Source: Sipunculus nudus | Lineage: Eukaryota; Annelida; Sipuncula; Golfingiida; Sipunculidae | NCBI GenBank assembly: GCA_026874595.1 | Contig: CM049313.1 | Coordinates: 49,651,659 to 49,715,658 of the forward strand | Length of the DNA: 64,000 nucleotides | Direction: 5' to 3' | Shown: piece by piece, positions 55,352 to 64,000 of the stretch | Layout of the letters: each line of letters begins with the position of its first letter | Position numbering within the stretch: the stretch's first letter is position 1 | Translations under genes and position numbers: made by a program | Notes under the pieces: model-generated | Databases searched by the model: none | The model's input: the letters and a program-made list of their open reading frames with translations, nothing else | Told to the model about the DNA's origin: nothing

Positions 55352-56860
55352 GCCCCGTTCCCACTTTCACGACTTTGACGCCGAATCGCCACGATGTTGA
55401 ATTCGTGGCGATTCGTGGCCAATCGGCCTGTCGAGTGATAAAAATTCCACCACAACCACGATATTGTACGAAAGGAGTACGATGCCAGTACGATTGGCTA
55501 CGACAGTGACACGAAGCCAGCACGATATGACACGACACTTTTAAGAATGTTCACGGCTCCGTGACGACGTCTAAGATACTGGTACGATATTTCCACGATT
55601 GATCTGCGACTTGTGGACGATACTCCTACGACCATTCAATTTTGCTACGGGTTGTTAGATAGCTATATATGTGATATATAGCTATTGTAATGTCACAAAG
55701 AAGACGATATAAGTAAAAGGACACCTTAACAACACTTTACTCAACTTCTCCGGATATTTTAATTTGACAAAAGTTATCCAGTTTAAAACACTGATAATAT
55801 ATGTCTCATTTGATTTGAGTAATTAGACAATTACGACTTATTTATGTGGTGGCAAATACGACGATAACTTCTTTAAGTCCAAGTAGACGACCGTCTTAAT
55901 CGGATATAAAATATCTGTATTCTCAAAATATTGGTTATAATATCTTATTGATTCAGCTCTCAATGTGATATAAGATTCTGTTAATATCAATTTGTGTTAG
56001 GCTCAATTTATTCTCCCATAGTAAAATAGGAAATTCATAATTTATTATATTGACCATATGTTTAAGTATGACGAAACTGTATAATATATTCATCTTCTTT
56101 AAACTGTTTTGGTTCAAATTTATTTTGTCAACCAATATCCACGATAAAAAAATTTCTTTAAAACAAATTTACGAATCTTCATGGTTTACTAACTGCAAAA
56201 ACTTCCTTGTTTGTTTACAAAGAAGTTACAAATTACAAAGGAAACGTAATTTGATTCATCTTCTTCAAATTATTTTAGTTCAAATTTAGTTGGAACCAAT
56301 AACCTCAATACAAATCTTCTTTAAAACAAATTTACAAATCTACACAGTGTTCTTACTTCTAAACCTTATTCCTCATTGGTTTGTAAGAAGGTAAAAATCA
56401 CTAAGAAAATAAAATTTTCCGTTACATTATGATGTCAGTTCTTGATGATTCGTCACCAAATTCGTGGAAGTAGGAAGGGGCTTTATGAACGTGACTCTCT
56501 CTTGAGAGGTTCTTGTGGTAGTCGTATTATAGTCGTGTTGAAGTCGTGTCAATGTCGTTGTCCTTCGTGAGCATTCGTCATATTGTTTTACATCACGAAT
56601 TTACAAGAATTATAAAGACTCTCATACGACTTACCAAGAAACTGTTACGACTTAGCCACGACTTGTGACGAAAAAGCTTAATTTTTGAACATTTCAAAAA
56701 TAGCGCCAAGAATTCTGAGTGCTCAAGACCTCGCTACGAACATTACCGAATGTTCAAGACATCATCTACGACACTCGACACTCCCACGACGTCCCTACGA
56801 ATTTTAATGATGTACGTTCGTGGCGATTCGGCGTCAAATTCGTGAAAGTGGGAACGGGGC
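55352..56860. mobile_element. DNA transposon with 43-bp terminal inverted repeats
   Basis: Ends are inverted over 43 bp with one mismatch (55352-55394 against 56818-56860), beginning GCCCCGTTCCCACTTTCACG. Just inside the left end a hairpin GCCACGA...TCGTGGC (55390-55411) repeats the TIR tail. TTAA precedes the left end (55348-55351) and TCAA follows the right (56861-56864), suggesting a TTAA-type target with one later change. The arms carry many CACGA/TACGAC motifs; the middle is AT-rich without a transposase. 1,509 bp, non-autonomous. A piggyBac or Kolobok affinity is only an inference from TTAA. Confidence 0.7.
56093..56445 (+). repeat. Internal tandem pair, about 170-bp unit
   Basis: CTTCTTTAAACTGTTTTGGT, TCAAATTTA, CTTTAAAACAAATTTACGAA, GTTTGTTTACAAAGAAG recur as CTTCTTCAAATTATTTTAGT, TCAAATTTAG, CTTTAAAACAAATTTACAAA, TTTGTAAGAAG within the TIR element. 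Confidence 0.6.
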
Positions 56861-56981
56861 TCAAGTGACAGCTCAGGTTAAACGACTTTCTGTGCGATAT
56901 ACACGATGAATTTCTTCGGGTGGAATCGATGGCCATCAAGTTTGTGTGCCCCAGTTGTAGGGTGGCACCTGACACAATAAT

Positions 56982-57135
56982 CAGGGGTGGATGCAGGATT
57001 TTAGAACAGGGAAACTCAGAACCAAGGCACAGTTAAACATGTGTAGTGGGTGCTTGTAGACTTCATACATATAACTCTTGCATGCAGAAGGGTAGGGAAG
57101 ATAATGGCGCGGGAAAGAAATCCGACGCTGCCTTT
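56982..57135 (+). mobile_element. hAT-like CAGGGGTGGATCCAGGA family, left fragment
   Basis: Tip CAGGGGTGGATGCAGGATTT at 56982-57001, as at 6906. The right end is missing or unrecognised. Confidence 0.4.
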
Positions 57136-57495
57136 TTGTGCCCCGCTTTCGCGGAACGGTGGACATTGATTTCGGTGTGTCTATCTGTCCGTCTGTTTGC
57201 CTGTCCGTCCGTCAGGATTTAGTTACCGTGCCAAAACTTTCCTTAAAATTATCCGACTTAATGCAAATTTTGGTCAGTGATTGTTCGAATGCATATCTTG
57301 GTTTAGATTGGATTTTGGAGCGTCTGTCTGAAAGTTAATTATCACCAAAACAGAAATCTCAGCACACTTTGCATATCAAAATACTTTCCAAGCTATGCTA
57401 TTTATAAACATTTGTATGTTTGATTGTTTGTATATATAAATGTATTTATGTGTATAGCAATGAATGTATCTATGTTTGTATATATGAATGTATAA

Positions 57496-57533
<38 letters not shown>

Positions 57534-58821
57534 ACTTACATGTGTATCTGTGAAAAGATGTTGATATATCTTTATGTATGTATATAGCTTTGTGTGTTTC
57601 TATGTATCAATGTATGTATGTGTATAAATTTAAGTCTTAAGAGATAACGCAGTAAAGGTTTTTTTTTCTTGTCTTGTTTCAGCTTACGAGAGGACCCATA
57701 AAAATGATGTTCGGGTATTCTAGACCATCAGTTCATGTCCTCGCATAACCAAGGAACGTTTTTATCTGATATGAGCAAAAGCCTTTCTTAAAATTCTACA
57801 ACTACATAAAAACACATTTTCTATTCAACCCAAGAATTTGACCTTCAAATCCATCGACTTTTAAATTCAAGCCGGCACAGGAGTCCCTGTAATCGAAATG
57901 TTAACTATTGGCACCGGCGTTTGGTTATATGGTCAAGCATGTCACATGACCTGTCTCGCGGAAGGAGGATGGACTTTTATTTAAATTGGCTCATTGGAAC
58001 TTACGAGAAATATTTTTTCCCATTTTCAAACAATCACTGGACCGTTAAAAATGCATACAAACTAACCTTTAGCAGTCCTTGAAATAGGTAAAGCTGTGTC
58101 TGTAAATATAAAAATCAGTTAACATGACAGATATACCGAAAGAGAAAAAGCCACATATTTCTTATCCACCCAAACCCCCGGCTTACACTCCATCATGTTT
58201 CGTAGGGCTATAGTAATTAAGTATCCTTGGCATTTCATGTTCTGATACATAGGTTATCAAACGCGACATTACTGTTGAACAATAACTAAGGATCTTTAAA
58301 TATAAATTACACTAACAACCTTCTTAAGAAATCCGAATGATTTTAAAACTATTAAAAAAAATGTTTCGAATATCATTGATACAAGAAAGTTTTCATTACA
58401 CACGCATCAATTGCTTTTCATTTGCAGACCTTGCTCCATGAAGCCTAGGTGTATCTGTCAAACAGGTACATGTCACAGTTACCAAATTTGGTGTTTAAAA
58501 GGAGAAACTATATTTTACAATAATCAGCTCGAAAAGTAAAATAAATTCAGAATCCTGATTCCGCCAATGTCATGATGTATGGTAAGGTTTGAATAGACAA
58601 TGGGAAAACACGATAATGATTGCTCTTACCCCCCCCCCCTCCAACTGGCGTTTTTGATAAACATCATTGATGTTAATGTCATCATGTTACTCAGTGTAGC
58701 CCAAGTAAGTTAAAGGTAAATTTCATGTCAAACAAATGGCTAAAAAATCTCAGTTGGTTATGAGGATATTTTATTGTAGAGTGTGCAAAAGACAAAAAGT
58801 GATACAATATAGTGGGAACTG
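57136..58821. other. Unassigned; simple repeats
   Basis: CTGTCCGTCCGTC-type short repeats near 57180-57215, many TATGTATGTAT-like tracts, (TA)n(TG)n at 57495-57533 and a C-run near 58630. No supported gene. Confidence 0.35.
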
Positions 58822-58826
58822 ATATA

Positions 58827-58877
<51 letters not shown>
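58822..58877. repeat. (AT)n microsatellite, left of LTR
   Basis: AT run interrupted once by CAT. A matching run continues after the LTR, so the LTR probably inserted into a microsatellite. Confidence 0.9.
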
Positions 58878-58882
<5 letters not shown>

Positions 58883-59713
58883 CGGAACCTTATAACAAGT
58901 GATAACGTAATCGTGACGAGTATTAAAAATGTTACGGAGATAAAAAAAAAAATAAGATTCCGCAACACTAGGCAGCATGAAATCCCTAGGTGAATTAATA
59001 AAGAAATTAGTGGGTTTTTTTTGTTAACAAATAATTATAATTTATAATCAGAATAATCCAAACATTACAACATTTAATCAATACAATTACACAGTATAAC
59101 AATAATAAAAATATGCATCACCAGAGTGTCCCGATCTTAGGCTTTGATTTCTGGGTATCACCACTGTCACAGCTCAACAACAGTCCCCTAACATAAGTAA
59201 TCCAAGAAAATCTTCCCAGAGAATAGTCCGATTTAATCGCGAAAATAATCTGTTGTAATCCAAAAGTGAAGTTCTGGTAATAATCTCAAAGGTAAACTGT
59301 AGAGTGTAGACAATCCGTATTGAGTCTGTAAAAAGTTCGTAAAATATCTGTAAGTTCTGCAATTATCGGAAAGGAAAAAAACACTGACGAGAGAGTCACA
59401 CACTTCCGTGTCCGCTGGTATTTTTCTCTCCTCTGGCTCTAAACAGAGCCCCTATTCGTAGCTTGTCACTCGAAGCCCAGAAACTTCCATATTCACGAAC
59501 ATTCCAAACAACACACCAATACACAAGCGCACATAGCGCATGATCAGACCCGAAACTTCTAGATTACAACGAGCCCTGTGTCTCTACAAGTCAGGGTTCA
59601 GCAAGTGCGGTTCCCATAGCACCGCACAGGGTTTGCACTTAAAACGTATCAGAATGCCTAGCACATGCCAAGTTATGATATATCCGGTGCATAACAAACA
59701 GATACATGTAACA
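58878..59713 (-). mobile_element. Solo LTR (836 bp), copy 2
   Basis: Same family and orientation as 41646-42367: starts (A)GTTACGGAACC, ends GATACATGTAACA; shares TTTTTTGTTAACAAATAATT, CCAGAGTGTC, GATCTTAGGCTTTGAT, CACCACTGTCA, AATCCGTATT, GGCTCTAAACAGAGCCCC and CACATGCCA-like blocks. Longer than copy 1 by internal insertions. Both flanks are (AT)n, so a target duplication cannot be read. No internal retrotransposon sequence adjoins it. Confidence 0.7.

Positions 59714-59716
<3 letters not shown>

Positions 59717-59778
<62 letters not shown>
59717..59778. repeat. (TA)n microsatellite, right of LTR
   Basis: Continuation of the microsatellite split by the LTR. Confidence 0.9.
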
Positions 59779-59789
<11 letters not shown>

Positions 59790-61643
59790 AGATGTTTATG
59801 GGAAAAAAACTATTGAACAGCAAAAAACTACACTGGATCAACAATTTAATTTTACCGATCCGTCCCAAAAGATTTTTCTTCTTACACCGATGACTCACCC
59901 TTCAACATATTTTGGCGATATGAATGAAACGCACACACCATCACCATCGAAACACACGAACCCTGCTCATCACATAACCCCCGCCACGTTCGTTGGCAGC
60001 TGTGTTAATTATGCTTTTATCATTGTAAATAAAGATAAAGTTCGTCCCTTTCGTTAGGGACAATCAAGAAAACCAGTTTATATTAAATATTACACATAAA
60101 AATCTCACATTATCTGTCACAGTTTCCGGATACATGCAATAGCTAATCAGATGAGGGACGTCTTGTTTCATTATGAAAGTATGATACTTTCGGTTTAGTA
60201 GAATGCGTTCATGACTACATTTTTAAAGTTTCCGCATTTATTTCAAATACTTTCTTTTTCCCAATATTTGTATTCGTAGATATTAATATTCATTGAATTA
60301 TTGAGTATTCGTTTGTATTCAAATACTTATTGCAAAGGTTTAACCCCATGAATGCGGTTTATCAAAGATAAGATCTGGATGGAAACAAAACATGTATAAT
60401 AATAAATGCTACATATCTGGCTGCTTTCTGCACAAAAGATAAAGCTGTAGATTTAAATTAACATGCCTCTGTTGGTAAATTTAATTATAAAGCTCATAAT
60501 CTATTTTCACCATTATGTCCGTGAGCGAAAAGAGATAAGAGGGAAAGCTGACTTAAATCATTCAGATTGTAATGCTCAGAATTTGTCATAGTATTAATTT
60601 TTTTCATAATTTTTCCTCTTACATGTTTTTCATATTTGTCCTCCATTTATTTACATAAGTGTATGTATATGCTGAATTTCCCCCAAAACTACATTGCACG
60701 AACGCTGGCTATAGCAACTTAGATTTGAAACTTTAGAAGTATTTCTGAGTTTAAATTATTCTGATCTGTAGCATTTTCAGCGTTTCTATAAATGTATATC
60801 TCGTAAACCGTTAAAGTTTGTTACTTGCGTATGTCTGTGTGTTGCTTGCAGAGAATCTACGATTTCGGCAAGCATATGCGTCAGTTCTGTGAGTCCATTT
60901 GTCTGTCTGTTTTTTCACGTTATTTGTTTGTTTGTTTGTTATTTGTCATTCCGTTAACCTTCATATGGTGTGTAACTGACTCAAATCTGTCGTTACCATG
61001 GTTACGCATTTTAGGGTTACAACTTGATAATTTGAAAATATTCATGCACTATATTTTCTATCTTTGTCAATTTTTTAAGCTGCAGAGCTCTTGTTTTCGT
61101 TATTGTGTAGCTTATGGCTAGCTAGACACGATGAAACTGAAAGTCCCGCCGAATCTGTCACTATATCTCGTCAAACGAGAAAAAAAAACAGATTTCACGG
61201 AAATGTTTATAACTCGGCGACTTTCATAGCTAGACAGGTCTAGTCTATGGTTGTCTAGTTTTCCATGTTGATATATCCACACCCTGTGTACCGTGCACCC
61301 AAATTCTAACAATATATAAAGACCTGAGACTTAAGTATGTTTTATCTTTAAACTTAACATTAAATTTATGTGATCTCAATATACTTTGTTAATTGGTTGT
61401 AAACACCTTTTTATATTTATTTAGTTCTGCTTGACTCAAAGGTTTTAATGATAAATAGTCTTGATAAAATACCTTTGTAATAGAACACACTGAGTCATGT
61501 TTGATTGATCTTCAACATGGGGGACAGCCGCCTCTTAATTAAGGCTTTAATTACTTAACGGTCTATAAATGTGCTTTCTGTCACACTTATCAGCACCAGT
61601 CATTGCTTTGTCAACGTGATTTGATATGCGGGATTGTCAACTG

Positions 61644-61646
<3 letters not shown>
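59779..61646. other. No recognised feature
   Basis: AT-rich; TTTG-type short repeats near 60920. The 98-codon plus frame (60825-61121) has no start or motif support. Confidence 0.35.

Positions 61647-61690
<44 letters not shown>
61647..61690. repeat. (AT)n microsatellite
   Basis: About 44 bp of AT. Confidence 0.95.
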
Positions 61691-61691
<1 letters not shown>

Positions 61692-61879
61692 TTATAAAAG
61701 GAAGTTCGTCCTCTTTTGTCCCCAGTGTTCTCTGAAACCAAATTGCGTATGACGACGTGTTAAGCCTGATTTTAAATTTATTGTTCTTGCAGTGACTTCC
61801 CGATATGAGAATAACTAATTTTTAATGTACATATCATTTTTAGTTTTTTTTTTTAATTTCTTTAAATTGCTTGGAGGCC

Positions 61880-62008
61880 ACCACCGAAAATAGCCGATCT
61901 GCCTTCGGCAAAGACCGAAATGCCTGCGTAACAAAATGTGTATGAAACCCTTTAAATAAGGTTGTGGCAGCTGCAAAGGGGGTCCGGAGCCCCTGGAGTC
62001 CGCTTCTG
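61880..62008 (-). mobile_element. hAT-like CAGGGGTGGATCCAGGA family, right fragment
   Basis: Shares AACCCTTTAAATAAGGTTG, GGCAGCTG, GGGGGTCCGGAGCCCC and the end CCGCTTCTG (62008) with 7030-7109. The left end is missing. Confidence 0.45.
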
Positions 62009-63419
62009 CTACTAATGAGGTATGCATATTCCCTTGCTTTTTTTAGGAACGCTTCCTTGGCTTAAAACATGCATTTTATTATCTTTAATCTCTTCCGCAC
62101 ATCAACCTGATCTTTATACGTCTAATAATTATGTAACCAATCAAAGATCATCGAAAATCTGAATGTCCCCGCGTCCCATTGCGGTTCGCATTAGTAAACT
62201 TCATCACTGACCAGGTCTTCAAGGTAAAAAACTTTATTAATTGATTGATTGTTTGATTGATTGGTTGGTTTTTTATGGCATATCAGGACACCCTCCCTGA
62301 AACCTACTTCGCCCCCCCCCCTCCACCAACCCATGCACAAAACCTGTATCTTCCCCCGAATTGACAGTCCTCAGGAAATAGTGAGAACGTTTGTAATAAA
62401 GCTGAAACTGTTTATTCTGCACGAGCAATATGAGAAGTGAATTCACCTAAGGACAGCCAAAGCTAAGCCCAAAATGTAGGGCCTCGAATTTGAATTAAGA
62501 CGGGATCAAAATGTAAGTAAATATTTAGGTGAAAAGCACATGTTAACTAAGACAAAAATACATATGATATTCCAAAATTGCCGTATTAAATTTCGTTCAA
62601 TATGGAGATATTTAGTGGACTGATAGCTTTTTTTAACAAATAATGACCATGTCCTTGACAGTGTTCCGCAAATGTGTTCCCAGTGTCCTTGCCTCAATTC
62701 CTTACACGAATTCATAAATCTATGAACAATGAATTAGGTTTTTTAGATTATGTACAGAATCACAAGAATTGAATCGGTTGTATCTTTCCCCCCAAAAAAG
62801 CCTTTTACACAGCTCTTTGAGCCTCCCGTGTGCGACCACAAAATTTACAGGTCGTCGTTGAGGCCCAAAGAAAGCAGAACAGTTGCCAAGGTTTTCCAAG
62901 GTGGTACACAACAAATTCAGACTTTGCCATGGACATCATGGGTTTTAAAACATGTCCAGAACAGTCACACAAAGATGACAGAGGGTGTAGGTTGCTCAAA
63001 GGAGGCACTAAGGAAGTTCAAAAGAGGCACAAACATTACCGTTGTTGAAGACTCGAGGCACAGTGATCGCGTTGCTTGTATAGGGGGAGCAGAAGGGAGG
63101 CAGGCGTGGAATGCCCTAAACTTGCACTTCGCTGGAGCAGTTACAAAAACAACAGGATTTTCTTGGTTTAGGCGACCATTTAGCGTCCTGGACATTTTTT
63201 GATTGATGAAAGTTGGCACTTAATATATCGCAGACCTATGTAAAGGGGACTTAACTGGAACAATTCCAGGCTTTGCGACCCCACAGGAAAATTAAAGAAA
63301 TATTCAAAACTTGCCTTGAGCTGCGATTTTTTTTCTCACTGTCCGTGGAAAAAATTATCATATTTTTATGTTGCTTAAAAAATACTTTTTAGATGTTTTA
63401 TCAAATGATTGCAGTCAAT
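62009..63419. other. Unassigned; overlapping frames at 62.75-63.2 kb
   Basis: A 150-codon plus frame (62750-63202) and two minus frames (62805-63008, 62965-63219) overlap in DNA of about 46 percent G+C. The composition looks coding-like on both strands, but no motif, splice site or conserved copy decides between them. The remainder is AT-rich. Confidence 0.25.
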
Positions 63420-64000
63420 TGTTACAGGTGCCCTTTTGTGCATTGTGTGCAGCGGTCTTACAGATGATTGTTTAATTGTGCACACGGATGTTCCATGTGT
63501 TGTTGGCGTTTAGTTTGTGTGCCACGCGTAGCTCCTGTTGTAGCGGCCTCGCCTGGCCGGATGTTTCAGGCTCGGTTTAATCTGCATTGGTTGAACCCAA
63601 GATACACAGCATTCTTTATTCTAGTATGTTTTTAGAATGCGTGTTCTGTGTTATATGCTTTAGGTTGTTCGAGAAACGGAAAATTCTCGGCTTGAAGAAA
63701 GGTTATAAATAGAGGCAGTGTTTTAGAGCCGGAAGAGAGGTGAGAGAAAAAATTCCAGCGTACACAGAAGCGTGTATGTCAGTTTGTGGGACTTATTCTG
63801 ATAAGTGCGGCTATTATAGATTTTCTTCAGGTTTTCCTCTGGATTTTGTGACGAATCTTATTTGGTCTTCAGTTTACTTTCTGGATTGTTTCAAGAGCTT
63901 TACATTGGACTGTTTTTCTCCAAGAGAATTTGTGTGAACTTTCCGTCCGGCTTATACATTTAAAGGACTTTTAAAGGACTTATCGCTGTGACAGTGGTGG
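63420..64000 (+). mobile_element. LTR of the same family, plus strand, cut by window end
   Basis: Starts TGTTACAGGTGCCC at 63420. Collinear with the reverse complement of the two solo LTRs: TATA box GTTATAAATAGAGGC (63702-63716), TTTTAGAGCCGGAAGAG, CCAGCG.ACA..GAAG.GTGT, and, at the window edge, CTGTGACAGTGGTGG. The remaining third of the LTR and any internal region lie beyond 64000. The 65-codon frame 63740-63937 lies within it and is not called. Confidence 0.65.

Noticed and set aside
41646-59713. One giant LTR retrotransposon bounded by the two minus LTRs
   Set aside because: The 16.5 kb between them contains no gag-pol and many unrelated elements, and copy 1 has its own ATAA duplication and splits a known repeat; they are solo LTRs.
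62750-63219. 150-codon plus frame and overlapping minus frames
   Set aside because: Coding-like composition on both strands with no motif or splice site to decide; left unassigned.

Overview
This window looks like nuclear DNA from an invertebrate metazoan, possibly a bivalve-like mollusc. The basis is indirect: AT-rich composition, long (AT)n and poly-G/poly-C tracts, GT-AG splice-like sites around short open stretches, LINE, Gypsy, hAT-like and Harbinger-like remnants, and tandem arrays of the AGGTCA / tttccaaggaca type. I see no operon, Shine-Dalgarno site, rRNA, CRISPR or intact long gene. Most short reading frames are chance openings, repeats or transposon debris, so the host gene calls below are low-confidence exon candidates.

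Layout. 0-3.2 kb: an exon-like frame, then a hAT-like element split by a 5'-truncated LINE with a 13-bp target duplication. 3.5-7.1 kb: a Harbinger-like MITE, a possible SINE, a 150-bp repeat and a hAT-like fragment. 8.5-12.2 kb: a degenerate satellite of about 150 bp carrying perfect inverted AGGTCA palindromes, with an identical 748-bp tandem duplication whose junction holds a 32-bp inverted copy of DNA from 1.8 kb upstream. 13.6-14.6 kb: spliceable exon candidates (+). 15.5-16.3 kb: a 183-bp array rich in ACATGT palindromes. 18.5 kb: a 201-nt exon candidate (-). 20.0-20.8 kb: a minisatellite. 21.4-22.3 kb: hAT-like termini and a GC-rich dispersed repeat with three hairpins. 22.9-27.4 kb: remains of LINE ORF2, LINE ORF1 (SGNH-like) and a Gypsy gag-protease. 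28.8-29.1 kb: MITE. 30.4-33.1 kb: a large TCGTACGAC-rich element with internal duplications. 34.4-41.0 kb: two gene models (a two-exon + model; a four-exon, roughly 103-codon - model with a CRE-bearing upstream region), flanked by a pair of CACTG...CAGTG arms. 41.3-42.7 kb: a second copy of the 32.4-33.1 kb repeat, split by a solo LTR. 43.3-45.4 kb: hAT-like copies. 47.6-50.8 kb: dispersed repeats, a MITE, the second hairpin repeat, a 27-bp minisatellite. 52.7-53.9 kb: a hAT-like MITE with its target duplication and a TACGAC-rich element. 55.4-56.9 kb: an element with 43-bp terminal inverted repeats. 58.9-59.7 kb: a second solo LTR. 63.4 kb to the end: a third LTR of that family in the opposite orientation, cut by the window edge.

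The region is best read as intergenic or intronic DNA built by repeated nested transposition and local template-switch events. The parts most worth checking are the templated-insertion duplication, the three-hairpin repeat, the spliced gene model between the CACTG arms, and the target-duplication evidence for several MITE families. All coordinates and matches were read by eye; homology to named families is from recognised motifs, not from a search.
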